Positions 8,595 through 16,625 of a DNA stretch of 27,683 bases are shown in pieces; position 1 is the stretch's first letter, and each line of letters begins with the position of its first letter. The notes under the pieces were generated by a model. That model saw only the letters and a program-made list of their open reading frames with translations. It did not search any database and was not told the DNA's origin. Source of the DNA: a virus; IMG/VR virus record IMGVR_UViG_3300021376_000283, positions 1 through 27,683 of that record. One strand, given 5' to 3'. A program made the translations under genes and the position numbers.

Positions 8595-9499
8595 TGTGCG
8601 GAGTCTGCAAGAGCGCAGCGCAACCGCGACTGCACTGGCTCGACTGGCGTGCCGAGCGTCAGGTCGTGCGATACGGTGAGAAGCAGGAGTCGTTCGCCGA
8701 CCTTGAGTCCGCTCTGATGGGGCAGTTCAGCACGCAACTCGAACGAGAACTGCGGCGAATGAACGACGAGGCGGCACGTGCATACGCGGCAGCAATCCGC
8801 ACTGGTGATGGCGATGCCATGCGAGCACTCGAAGCGGCGCAGCGTGCAGTCATCACGAGCCGCCCAGAGATCGCAGCGCAGATCGCTGAGGTCGGGCGTG
8901 AGTACACGAGGCTCATCGTGAACGCAGGCTTCGAGGCGGGCGCGCAGGGCTTCTTCGATGTGTCGGGCGAGCCGAGCCGCAGCGTGATCGCAGCGACCGC
9001 TCGTGCATCGCAGCGCATGGCTGACAGCGTCACGCGCACGCAGGCACGGCTCATCGGCAACGCCATCCGCACGGGTGTCGAGGAGGACTTGACGAGCCGC
9101 GAGGTGCAGCAACTGCTACGGGCAGGTGGACTCGACGCAGATCGAGCGCAGGCGATCGCAAGGACCGAGACCGCACGCGCATACAGCGACGGGCAGATCG
9201 CCGCGTGGAGGGACACGGACGGCATCGTCACTGGCAAGACATGGCTCGTGTCGCCGTTCGCGTGCGAGTTCTGCGATGCGGCTGCGATCGAGTTCGGCGA
9301 CAAGGCGATCCCGCTCGATCAGGACTTCTACCCGCTCGGCTCCCAGATCATCGGCGAGAGCGGCAAGTCGCTCACCATAGGATTCGAGGCAGTCTCTGGT
9401 CCGCCACTGCACCCGAACTGTCGATGCAGTATCGACGCGGCACTGGAGGAACTGCCAGAGGGCGAAGGCGAAGGCATTTTCGAGGTCACAGTCACATGA
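8594..9499 (+). CDS. Head morphogenesis / minor head protein (SPP1 gp7, MuF-like)
   Basis: This 301-aa protein carries the signature of the MuF/gp7 minor head proteins, which attach to the portal inside the procapsid and may be ejected with DNA. The conserved block is at the C-terminal half: IARTETARAYS (near residues 190-200), then WLVSPFACEFCDAA and finally PPLHPNCRCS. The four cysteines and one histidine of the last two motifs are in the order expected for the metal-binding core. The N-terminal half is helical and alanine/arginine-rich. The frame is open upstream to a GTG at 8567, but the ATG at 8594 overlaps the previous stop and starts with a plausible MCGVCKSA sequence. The order MuF then protease then capsid is standard. 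Confidence 0.9.
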   Translation: MCGVCKSAAQPRLHWLDWRAERQVVRYGEKQESFADLESALMGQFSTQLERELRRMNDEAARAYAAAIRTGDGDAMRALEAAQRAVITSRPEIAAQIAEVGREYTRLIVNAGFEAGAQGFFDVSGEPSRSVIAATARASQRMADSVTRTQARLIGNAIRTGVEEDLTSREVQQLLRAGGLDADRAQAIARTETARAYSDGQIAAWRDTDGIVTGKTWLVSPFACEFCDAAAIEFGDKAIPLDQDFYPLGSQIIGESGKSLTIGFEAVSGPPLHPNCRCSIDAALEELPEGEGEGIFEVTVT

Positions 9500-10515
9500 T
9501 GCACCACAAGACACTTGACGCGGCATACAGCAGCGAGGACGGCACCAAGTTCGTCGCCACCATCACAACCGACACGATCGACCGCGATGGCGAGGTCGTG
9601 ATCCCGGCAGGCATGAACAGCAAGGAGTACGAGCGGAACCCCGTGCTGCTGTACGCGCACGACCCGAAGATGCCGATCGGCAAGATGGAGACGCTGCGGC
9701 GCGGCGACGGCAAGATCGAGGCAGACTTCCGACTTGCGCCTCGACCGCAAGAGCATCAGGGCGAGTGGCTGCCCGACACCGTCGGTGCGCTGATGAAGTT
9801 CGGCGCACTGCGCGGCGTGTCGATCGGATTCCACGCGCAAGCCAACGGGATGCGGTCGGCAAGCAAGGCGGATGTCGAGCGGTACGGTGACGGCGTGAAG
9901 CGCGTGTTCTCGAAGTGGAACCTGCTCGAAGTCTCGGTCGTAAGTGTGCCTGCAAATCAGGAGGCACTCGTCACGGCGATCCAGAAGGGCGTGGCGACGG
10001 CGGAGGCAGTGAAGGCTCTGGGCATCAAGGCAGACCCGCCTGCAAAGCCGAGCGAGCGCATCGAGGGCAGCGAGCGCAACCCCGAAGGATCGGCTAGCGA
10101 CACACGCGGCGGCATCGAGATCGACGAGGCAACCGAGACCGCGCTCAAGAACAAGGTCGAGGAGCACAACGAAAAGCACGGCGACGAGGCAGGTAAGAAG
10201 GTGAACCTCGGCATGTTGAAGGCGGTGTACCGTCGGGGCGCGGGTGCGTTCAGCACGAGCCACCGTCCCGGCATGACACGGAACCAGTGGTCGATGGCTC
10301 GGGTCAATGCGTTCCTGTATCTCGTGCGGCGAGGGCGACCTGAGAATCCGAAGTACACGAGCGACTACGACCTACTGCCCAAGGGACATCCGAAGCGGAG
10401 CGATGGCGACAAGGCGTACAGCGTCAGCGTGAGCGTGCCAGCGGTCGGCATCGACGATGTCCGACACGCTGCTCGGGTGGCGATGGCCAAGGCTTGCGGA
10501 CGGTTCCGCATCTGA
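9496..10515 (+). CDS. HK97-type prohead protease (U35-like) with C-terminal extension
   Basis: This 339-aa serine protease matures the procapsid by cutting the capsid delta domain. The catalytic pair is visible as H55 in LLYAHDP and S109 in LRGVSIGFHA, with the beta strand LLEVSVVSVPAN following (residues about 140-155). Family members are usually about 200-230 residues. The remaining part holds a helical segment (TALKNKVEEHNEKHG) and a striking module with LGMLKAVYRRGAGAFSTSHR, TRNQWSMARVNAFLYLV and NPKYTSDYDLLP. That module is a recurrent tail on phage head proteins whose role I do not know. Starts at 9496 and 9499 are both ATG and both overlap the previous TGA. The open frame further upstream is a shadow of the MuF-like gene. 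Confidence 0.92.
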   Translation: MMHHKTLDAAYSSEDGTKFVATITTDTIDRDGEVVIPAGMNSKEYERNPVLLYAHDPKMPIGKMETLRRGDGKIEADFRLAPRPQEHQGEWLPDTVGALMKFGALRGVSIGFHAQANGMRSASKADVERYGDGVKRVFSKWNLLEVSVVSVPANQEALVTAIQKGVATAEAVKALGIKADPPAKPSERIEGSERNPEGSASDTRGGIEIDEATETALKNKVEEHNEKHGDEAGKKVNLGMLKAVYRRGAGAFSTSHRPGMTRNQWSMARVNAFLYLVRRGRPENPKYTSDYDLLPKGHPKRSDGDKAYSVSVSVPAVGIDDVRHAARVAMAKACGRFRI

Positions 10516-10636
10516 CCCTGCTATAGTTCGACAAACGGTGGCTCGAACCGATGCGCGGACAGCGCGAGCGGGTGAGTCGGACGAAGGGTCAATCACAACA
10601 CGCACACAACGCAGCACTCGCTGCGTGGAGATCACA
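10516..10636 (+). promoter_or_regulatory. Leader of the capsid gene with possible extended -10 promoter
   Basis: This 121-base gap is large for the window. It holds TG-C-TATAGT at 10519-10527, which fits an extended -10 element (TGn plus TATAAT-like hexamer). I find no good -35 at 16-18 bases upstream. GGAG at 10627-10630, six bases before the capsid ATG at 10637, is a good ribosome site. A separate promoter for the highly expressed capsid gene would make sense, but the promoter call is weak. Confidence 0.35.
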
Positions 10637-12043
10637 ATGCTCAAGACCATCACGGTCGAGGAGTTGCAGAAGCATCTGCAGTCACTCGCCAATCAGGTCG
10701 GCGCGAAGCGATACGAGGCAGCCAAGAATCTCATCTTGGAAGGTCTCGTCATCGTGGACGCTGATGGCAAACCCGTCGATCCCGACAACATCGAGTACAA
10801 GGTCACGCTGTCGCCCATGGCTGCAGGTGACGAGGACATGATGAAGCCGGAGGACGAGGAGAAGCCAAAGATGAAGCCAGAGGACGAGGACGAGGACAAG
10901 CCAGTCAAGTCGCTCGTCGCCGAGGCTGTCAAGGCAATCAAGGCGGAGTCACAAGTCTCCGCATCTCACCCAATCGCAACAAAGGAAACCAATATCATGG
11001 ATATCTCTGCACCGCTTGCTCGGAGCAAGCACTTCCAAACCAGCGAGGAAGCCTACGGCTTCGGTCGCTTCGTTCTCGCATGTCGCGGTCACATCAAGAG
11101 CCGCGAATGGTGTGTCGAGAAGGGTCTGATCACGAAGGACCATCTGTCGGGCAACAACACGCTCGGCGGCTACCTCGTGCCCGACCAGTTCAACAACACG
11201 CTGATCAACCTGCGCGAACAGTTCGGCATCTTCCGACAGAACGCAAACGTGCTCAGCATGGAGCGTGACACTCTGCAAGTGCCTCGTCGCATCTCGACCT
11301 TGACGGCGAACTTCGTCGGCGAGGCTGCAGCAGCGAGCGAGACGCAGCAGAACTTCGACCTCGTGACGCTCGTCGCCAAGAAGTCGGTCGTGCTCACCCA
11401 GATCAGCGGCGAACTCGCCGAGGACAATGTGGTGAACCTCGCCGATCAGATCGCAGGCGAAATGGCGTACGCGCAGTCCAAGTTGGAAGATCAGTGCGGA
11501 TTCACTGGCGACGGCACATCGTCGTTCGGTGGCATCGTCGGACTGAACAACGCAGTCGGCTCTGCGGGCACGAGCACGGCAGCAGGCACCGCGCTGACTG
11601 CTATCACTCTTGCACAGGTTCGTGCCGCCATGGGGCTTCTGCCACAGTACGCGGACAACGCGAACACCAAGTTCTACATGCACCGCACCGTGTTCAACTC
11701 GCTCTGCCAGCGTCTCGCTGAGAACGCAGGCGGCGCGACTGTGGTGGAGATCGGAGACGGCGCGAACAAACTGCGCTTCCTCGGATATCCCGTTGTTCTC
11801 GCGCAAGCGATGAACAGCACCACGGGCAACGGCAGCGTCATGTTGCACTTCGGCGATCTTCGTCAGGCAGCAATTCTCGGCGACCGCAAGCAGAACCAGA
11901 TCGCGTTCAGCGACTCGGCATCCTCGTCCTTCGAGGCTGACCTCGTCACCGTGCGCGGCATCTCGCGGTTCGACATCGTCAACGCGAATGTCGGATCGTC
12001 GTCTGTCGCAGGCTCGATCGTCACACTCAAGGCAGGCGCCTAA
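10637..12043 (+). CDS. Major capsid protein (HK97 fold) with N-terminal delta/scaffold domain
   Basis: This 468-aa protein forms the icosahedral shell. Residues 1-120 are helical and very acidic (repeated KPEDE-type segments near 70-90), typical of a delta domain that acts as internal scaffold and is later removed by the prohead protease. The HK97-like core follows: N-arm, the LGGYLVPDQF segment, VPRRISTLTANFVGE (E-loop region), SGELAEDN, a long spine helix (IAGEMAYAQSKLEDQCGFTGDG) and GIVGL. The P-domain end reads FYMHRTVF, then LRFLGYPVVLA and a final ILGDRKQN. GGAG with 6-base spacing supports the ATG at 10637; the open frame before it overlaps the protease and is not used. An in-frame ATG at 10997, preceded by AAAGGA, could start a core-only product. 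Confidence 0.93.
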   Translation: MLKTITVEELQKHLQSLANQVGAKRYEAAKNLILEGLVIVDADGKPVDPDNIEYKVTLSPMAAGDEDMMKPEDEEKPKMKPEDEDEDKPVKSLVAEAVKAIKAESQVSASHPIATKETNIMDISAPLARSKHFQTSEEAYGFGRFVLACRGHIKSREWCVEKGLITKDHLSGNNTLGGYLVPDQFNNTLINLREQFGIFRQNANVLSMERDTLQVPRRISTLTANFVGEAAAASETQQNFDLVTLVAKKSVVLTQISGELAEDNVVNLADQIAGEMAYAQSKLEDQCGFTGDGTSSFGGIVGLNNAVGSAGTSTAAGTALTAITLAQVRAAMGLLPQYADNANTKFYMHRTVFNSLCQRLAENAGGATVVEIGDGANKLRFLGYPVVLAQAMNSTTGNGSVMLHFGDLRQAAILGDRKQNQIAFSDSASSSFEADLVTVRGISRFDIVNANVGSSSVAGSIVTLKAGA

Positions 12044-12064
12044 TCACGAAAGGACAAGGCACAC

Positions 12065-12520
12065 ATGTTTTCACTTCAAGGCGTAAAGCATCAGAACCTC
12101 ATCTCACCGCAGAGCATCGCATCGAATGCCACCGTGACGAGCATCAATATCGACACGAGTGGCTTCAGCGAACTGCAGATCTGTGTGATGCGCGAGTCGC
12201 ACGCCACGGCGGGCTTCTCGGCTCTCACGATTCAGCAGTCGGACGACACTGTCGCAAGTAATTTTGCGACCGTCACTGGTCTTGTGGCTGGCACCGATTA
12301 CACATCGGCAAGTGCTATCGGTGGAACGAGCAGCAGCGTCACGAATGTGTCGTTCGTTGCGAATGTCGATCTGCGTGGCAAGAAGCGATTCTTCCGCGTT
12401 CTGGTCACGCCTGCGACGGCTTCCGCGTCCGTGGCTGGTCATGTGATCCTCGCAAGAGGTTCGCAGAGCGCACTCGACTCGGCGGCTGGCGCGGCGCAGT
12501 TCGTCCAGACTCCAGACTGA
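12065..12520 (+). CDS. Probable capsid decoration or head-stabilising protein
   Basis: This 151-aa beta-rich protein is dominated by S, T, A and V and contains almost no charged clusters, in keeping with a virion surface protein. The single strong landmark is a basic patch (LRGKKRFFRVLV, residues about 100-110) followed by SASVAGHVILARG. The gene starts 22 bases after the capsid stop behind AAAGGACA, and it is the last gene before a strong terminator, so capsid and this protein can be made together in large amounts. That pairing is the usual place for a decoration or cement protein. I do not recognise a family, and a head-fibre base or a neck protein are alternatives. Confidence 0.7.
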   Translation: MFSLQGVKHQNLISPQSIASNATVTSINIDTSGFSELQICVMRESHATAGFSALTIQQSDDTVASNFATVTGLVAGTDYTSASAIGGTSSSVTNVSFVANVDLRGKKRFFRVLVTPATASASVAGHVILARGSQSALDSAAGAAQFVQTPD

Positions 12521-12545
12521 TCTCGCATCAGTTTCACTCTTTCAG

Positions 12546-12581
12546 CACGCCCGATCCGCAAGGGTCGGGCGTGTCTTTTTT
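12546..12581 (+). terminator. Strong rho-independent terminator after the capsid module
   Basis: The 12-base arms at 12546-12557 and 12562-12573 pair with one T-G wobble and enclose a GCAA (GNRA) tetraloop. A T-rich tract follows, with six consecutive T at 12576-12581. This is a textbook intrinsic terminator. It should reduce transcription of the neck and tail genes relative to capsid genes, unless there is antitermination or a new promoter downstream. Confidence 0.93.
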
Positions 12582-12590
12582 CACGCTAGT

Positions 12591-13868
12591 ATGCGTCCCA
12601 TGAAACTTGACATCGGATGTGGGAAGCGACGCTACGAGGGATACACGCCGCACGACTGGAGCCTCGATCACGACGCTCGATTCTTGCCGTACGAGGACAA
12701 CAGTCTCGAAGAGATCCGCGCATCGCATGTGCTCGAACACTTGCCGCGTGGTGATGTCGAGGAGACGCTGCGGCACTGGGTGAGCAAGATCAAGCCGGGC
12801 GGCATTCTGCGGATCGCCGTGCCTGACTTCGATGAGATCGTGCGACTTGCAGCCGAGGACCGAGACGCGGACGATGACTCGAAGCCGCCGTTCCCGTGGG
12901 AGTCGTACATCATGGGCGGACAGACGACCCCGTACGACTCGCACCGCACACTCTGGAACTACCCGAAACTCAAAGCGGCGATGGAGCAGCAAGGGCTGAT
13001 CGAGATCACGACATGGAAGAACGACTACTCGGGCAGCGATATCAAGATCGGCGAATGCAGCGATCATGTGTTCTCGCTGAACCTCGCCGGGCGCAAGCCG
13101 GGCATCGCTGTCCATGACGCTCCTGCTCCCAAGTACCCAGATGTCCGGGCCGTGATGACGATGCCGCGACTCGCGTGGACGGACAACATGTTCTGCGTGT
13201 CGCAGGCTTGTATGCAACTGGGCATACAGGTTCAGAACTCGATCGGAGTCTTCTACGGGCAGGGCATTCAGCGGGTGCTCGAATCGTGCGCGGCGAGCGA
13301 GGATGTGAAGTGGGCACTCACGATCGACTACGACTCGATCTTCGACTGGAAGGACATCGTGTGCCTGCGGCAGATCGCCGAGGATGCAGGACTGGACGCG
13401 ATCGCTCCGATGCAGGCGGGACGCGAGCGCAACATCGCGCTCTTCAACACGGTGTCCGAGGACGGGAAAGCGATGGCGGCGAAAGCGGAGGACTTCGCTA
13501 AGCCGTGGTTCCCCGTCTCGACGATGCACTTCGGGCTGACGCTCATCCGCGTGGAGTCGCTGCGAAAGATGGCAAAGCCATGGTTCAAGAGCGAGCCTGC
13601 ACCCGATGGATCATGGAACGATGGTCGAATAGACGACGACATCTACTTCTGGCGCAACGCAAACAAGCACGGGTGGAAACTCGGCATTTCGCCCAAGGTG
13701 CACATCGGACACATCGAGTGCATGATCTCGTGGATCACGCCCGACAAGGGCAAGGAGTACCAGTCGATGTTCTCGTGGCTTCGAGGTGGTAAGCCGTGGT
13801 ATGTCCGCAACCGCGAGCAGGTGTGGCGAATGCCGACCTCGCTGCGACCCTCTGAAGCACAGGTATAG
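12591..13868 (+). CDS. SAM methyltransferase - GT-A-like glycosyltransferase fusion
   Basis: This 425-aa protein joins two enzymes. Residues 1 to about 175 are a class I SAM methyltransferase: LDIGCGKR (motif I, near 6-13), SHVLEHLPRGD, then KIKPGGILRIAVPDF. This pattern is common in predicted small-molecule or sugar methyltransferases. Residues about 185-425 look like a GT-A glycosyltransferase: an early MTMPRLAW strand, DYD at 246-248 as the metal/nucleotide-sugar DxD, and a late acidic-aromatic block (RIDDDIYFWRNANKHGWKL) followed by HIGHI, as in many phage glycosyltransferases. It may build and methylate a glycan on virion proteins or alter the host surface; the acceptor is unknown. It begins 9 bases after the terminator T-run with no clear Shine-Dalgarno; ATGs at 12591 and 12600 are both possible starts. 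Confidence 0.85.
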   Translation: MRPMKLDIGCGKRRYEGYTPHDWSLDHDARFLPYEDNSLEEIRASHVLEHLPRGDVEETLRHWVSKIKPGGILRIAVPDFDEIVRLAAEDRDADDDSKPPFPWESYIMGGQTTPYDSHRTLWNYPKLKAAMEQQGLIEITTWKNDYSGSDIKIGECSDHVFSLNLAGRKPGIAVHDAPAPKYPDVRAVMTMPRLAWTDNMFCVSQACMQLGIQVQNSIGVFYGQGIQRVLESCAASEDVKWALTIDYDSIFDWKDIVCLRQIAEDAGLDAIAPMQAGRERNIALFNTVSEDGKAMAAKAEDFAKPWFPVSTMHFGLTLIRVESLRKMAKPWFKSEPAPDGSWNDGRIDDDIYFWRNANKHGWKLGISPKVHIGHIECMISWITPDKGKEYQSMFSWLRGGKPWYVRNREQVWRMPTSLRPSEAQV

Positions 13869-13876
13869 GATTCGGC

Positions 13877-14749
13877 ATGGCAGTCGGCACCTTCGCGCTC
13901 ATCACCCTGCAGGAGTTGAAGGATCACCTCGGGATTACGGGGTCAGGCGACGACACGCTTCTAGAGCGTGCCATCGACCGTGCGACCGCTCGCATCGAGA
14001 CCTACATGGGGCGCAATGTCCTGGCACGCTCTTACGCGGAGTGGCACGGCGGGAACACAGTCCGAGCGATCCGAACCAAGCAGCACCCGATCAATAGCGT
14101 GACGGGCGTGTTCACGGGCATCCGCACCGCGTTCACGGTGTCGAGCACGGTGGCAAGCGATCTCCGCGTCACCGTCAGCGTCAACAGCGAGGCGGTCGGA
14201 ACGGGTGCGCCGGGCCTGATGATCTCGCGCACGACTAGCGGTGGCGTGACCACCACGAGCACGCTCGCCTTCTCGACCTATCCCGATGTCACCTCACTGG
14301 TGGCAGCGATCAATGCGCTGACGGGCGTGTCCGCGAGCGTGGTCTTCGCCTGCCGCACGGCGCAACTCCATCCCCGTGCAGGCGGTGACTGCCTGATCGG
14401 ACCCGTGAACATCCACTGCGCCGAGGTCGGTGCGGAGTATGTGTACGAGAGCGACACGGGGATCGTGCACATCCAGTCCGATGCGTTCCCGCTCGGCGAC
14501 ACCTACCTCGCTCGGTTCCCGGCGGCGTACCAGTCGGTCCTCATCGAGTACACGGCGGGGTACTCAGCCACGCCTGACGATCTGAAGGAGGCGTGCTGCG
14601 AGGTCGCGGCGATGCTGTTCCAGACCCGCAAGCAGGACCGCAGCCTGTCGAGCGAAAGCCTCGGCGACTACTCGTACAGCAGGGCAACGATGGCAGAGGT
14701 GAACGAGATGCTCGCCTCGCTGCTGAACAAGTACCGGGAGGTCACTTGA
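13877..14749 (+). CDS. Head-tail connector protein (HK97 gp6 / phage gp6-like)
   Basis: The first neck-ring protein sits below the portal. The N-terminus reads ITLQELKDHLGITGSGDDTLLERAIDRATARIETYMGR in outline, the characteristic helical start of gp6-like connectors. The C-terminal part has VLIEYTAGYSATPDDLKEACCEVAAMLF, also typical. Between them lies a beta-rich insert of roughly 130 residues (about 70-200) rich in T, S and V, making this 290-aa protein longer than the common gp6-like proteins of roughly 100-200 residues. The ATG at 13877 follows AGGA by 6 bases. The gene leads the neck cassette connector, adaptor, gp10-like, tail terminator, in the usual order. Confidence 0.82.
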   Translation: MAVGTFALITLQELKDHLGITGSGDDTLLERAIDRATARIETYMGRNVLARSYAEWHGGNTVRAIRTKQHPINSVTGVFTGIRTAFTVSSTVASDLRVTVSVNSEAVGTGAPGLMISRTTSGGVTTTSTLAFSTYPDVTSLVAAINALTGVSASVVFACRTAQLHPRAGGDCLIGPVNIHCAEVGAEYVYESDTGIVHIQSDAFPLGDTYLARFPAAYQSVLIEYTAGYSATPDDLKEACCEVAAMLFQTRKQDRSLSSESLGDYSYSRATMAEVNEMLASLLNKYREVT

Positions 14750-14763
14750 GCGGAGTGCGGAGC

Positions 14764-15105
14764 ATGGTGGATCGCTTCGGCGTGTCCGTCACCCCGTTCA
14801 CCCTGACCGACAACACGGTGGACTCGGGCGGCGCGGTGATCCGCTCGTGGACGGCTGGCACGGCGTTCACGATGTTCCTACAGCCTGCCATGCCACGCGA
14901 GTCGGTGATCGCAGGCGCAAGGCGTGCGACTCTCGATGCTCGCGGGTACTGCGACATCTCGGTGACGCTGACGACGGGGATGCGGATCTCGTTTTCGAGC
15001 AAGGTGTACGAGGTGCTCGGCTTCTACACTCCCGACTTCCGCGAAACACCTGATCGGCTCGCGTACCAGATCGTGTCGCTGCAGACGGTGGAGGGCTTGG
15101 CGTGA
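14764..15105 (+). CDS. Head-tail adaptor / head closure protein
   Basis: This 113-aa beta-rich protein lies directly after the connector. Its size, a strand-rich pattern (YCDISVTLTTGMRISFSSKVYEVLGFYTPDF) and its genome position match head-tail joining proteins of the SPP1 gp16 type, which close the head exit after packaging. The open frame begins far upstream inside the connector gene. ATG 14764 has GGAG eight bases before it; GTG 14755 and TTG 14746 are alternatives. Its stop overlaps the next GTG by 4 bases. Confidence 0.72.
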   Translation: MVDRFGVSVTPFTLTDNTVDSGGAVIRSWTAGTAFTMFLQPAMPRESVIAGARRATLDARGYCDISVTLTTGMRISFSSKVYEVLGFYTPDFRETPDRLAYQIVSLQTVEGLA

Positions 15106-15557
15106 AAGCGAAGCACAACTTCAACTCGGCGCACTTTGCACAGCACATCACCGCTGACTTGCAGAGGTCTGCAAACACTCTCATCCTGATGTATCAGAAG
15201 AACCTGAAGAACACCCTCAGCATCGCTGGCACTGGCAAGTTGTATCGAGGCGGCGGGCAGGGAAAAGGATCGCTGCGGAGACGATCGGTTCCCGGCGCAC
15301 CACCTGCGGTTGACACGGGTGAACTCCGGCGAAGCGTGCAGACCAAGCCGACACTGACATCTAAGCGGAGCAGTCTGATCCGATTCGTCATCGCAGGTGT
15401 CAAGAAGTACGGATTCATGCTCGATGCAGGCAAGGGCCGCCGCGCACGACCGTGGATTGCAAGAAGCGCCGACCCCGTCCGAAGGATCGCTGCATCGGTC
15501 GTTTCGAAGAACCTCAACAAAGCCATCCGCAACTACAGACCACCTAGCCCACGATGA
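15102..15557 (+). CDS. HK97 gp10-like neck / tail-completion protein
   Basis: This 151-aa basic protein has the family hallmark GAPPAVDTGELRRSV near residues 65-80, then a strand with KYGFMLDAGKG and RARPWIARSADP, which matches the end of gp10-like proteins (tail-facing neck component). The N-terminal third is a helix with several lysines. It starts with GTG, overlaps the previous TGA (GTGA) and is preceded by GGAGG at 15090-15094, a strong ribosome site. Its stop overlaps the next ATG (ATGA). Confidence 0.85.
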   Translation: MKAKHNFNSAHFAQHITADLQRSANTLILMYQKNLKNTLSIAGTGKLYRGGGQGKGSLRRRSVPGAPPAVDTGELRRSVQTKPTLTSKRSSLIRFVIAGVKKYGFMLDAGKGRRARPWIARSADPVRRIAASVVSKNLNKAIRNYRPPSPR

Positions 15558-15985
15558 GCCAGATCGTCCTCACAAGCCTCTACAACGAACTGACCAGCGC
15601 GACAGGCGCAGGCACGGTGTTCCAAATCGTCGGCGGTCGCATCTACCAGATCGAGGCACCGCAGGGTGTGGCCTTGCCTTGCCTTGTGTTCAGCATCAGC
15701 GGCAACGACACCGAGATCTTCATGGGCACGGCAGTCAAGTCGCGGCAGGAGATGACCGCGACCTTCGTCTTCTTCTTTAAGCCTGACTCAGCCGCCGCTG
15801 TTGCTACCGCGATGACTGCTGAGGCCGCGCTCTTCACGCTCCTGAACCGAGCGTCGCTGACCCCGTCGGATGCGTCATATACTTCCATCGACTCGTATGT
15901 CTTGACACGCGGCGTGCCTGACATTGGCGAGGACTTCATCACGGTCGAAACCACCTACCGCATCATCGCAATCAAGGACACCTAA
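15554..15985 (+). CDS. Tail terminator protein
   Basis: This 143-aa alpha/beta protein lies between the gp10-like protein and the tail tube, the usual place of the tail terminator that caps the growing tube and joins it to the head. It starts with a helix (IVLTSLYNELTS), followed by GGRIYQIEAPQGVALPCLVFSI, a pattern seen in terminator and DUF3168-like proteins, and ends in VETTYRIIAIKDT. The ATG overlaps the preceding TGA. The family assignment is based on order and fold pattern rather than a unique motif. Confidence 0.75.
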   Translation: MSQIVLTSLYNELTSATGAGTVFQIVGGRIYQIEAPQGVALPCLVFSISGNDTEIFMGTAVKSRQEMTATFVFFFKPDSAAAVATAMTAEAALFTLLNRASLTPSDASYTSIDSYVLTRGVPDIGEDFITVETTYRIIAIKDT

Positions 15986-15987
15986 TC

Positions 15988-16398
15988 ATGGCAGCAATCA
16001 GCGGCGCAAACGGTAATGTCTCATTCGCAGGCGCGGTCGGACTCATCAAGTCGTGGACCGCGAATGTCGCACCATCAGAGATCGACATCAGTTCGTTCGG
16101 CAGCGTCGGCAAGCGACGGCTGCACGGCATCCTCGACATCACGGGGACGATCGTGGCGACGATGGACAGCGGCAGCAACCCGCTGTCATCCTCTGCGTGG
16201 TTCGTGCAGAGTGCAACAGGCGCGACATGCACGCTGACGGCAGAGGACCAAAACTCTATCGCCTTCAACGCGCTGATCCGCTCCGCTGACATCTCGGTCG
16301 ATGTAAACGGCGAGGCGACCGTGACCTTCAACTACCAACTCAGCGCACCAGCGGCGGCGACGAACTACGCTGCCATTGTCACAACGACTTGGTCGTGA
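15988..16398 (+). CDS. Major tail tube protein
   Basis: This 136-aa beta-rich protein is the likely tube subunit. It begins MAAISGANGNVSFAG, contains the segment WTANVAPSEIDISSFG, and has ITGTIVATMDSG and ADISVDVNGEATVTFNYQL strands. This order of strands with an early conserved S/F-G turn is what I expect from small siphophage tube proteins. It lies between the tail terminator and the G/GT chaperones, which is the canonical position. AAGGA at about 15973-15977 can act as ribosome site. Confidence 0.83.
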   Translation: MAAISGANGNVSFAGAVGLIKSWTANVAPSEIDISSFGSVGKRRLHGILDITGTIVATMDSGSNPLSSSAWFVQSATGATCTLTAEDQNSIAFNALIRSADISVDVNGEATVTFNYQLSAPAAATNYAAIVTTTWS

Positions 16399-16625
16399 TC
16401 GACTTCTTCAACAAGCGCGAGACACCCGACGACTGGCGCGTCGAGTGGGTCAAGGGCGGAGAATCGGACGGTCGATGGGTGCAGGGCAACGTCACGCGGC
16501 AGGCAGCGATCGAGGCGGCACTGCGAGCGGCGAGCATCTTTGACAAGAGCGCGGTCTCCTGCGTTACTATCCGCAGACGCAAGGAGATCACGAGATGGAC
16601 AAAGCCCACAAGACGCGCATGGTGA
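16395..16625 (+). CDS. Small protein between tail tube and chaperone genes, unknown function
   Basis: This possible 76-aa gene starts with GTG overlapping the tail tube stop (GTGA). It reads IDFFNKRETPDDWRVEWVKG and then a helical alanine-rich segment (TRQAAIEAALRAASIF), ending with basic residues. The amino-acid composition looks like a real protein, and without it there would be a gap of almost 200 bases in an otherwise packed operon. Doubts are the absent Shine-Dalgarno, the GTG start and a 31-base overlap with the chaperone gene. I do not recognise a family. Confidence 0.55.
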   Translation: MIDFFNKRETPDDWRVEWVKGGESDGRWVQGNVTRQAAIEAALRAASIFDKSAVSCVTIRRRKEITRWTKPTRRAW

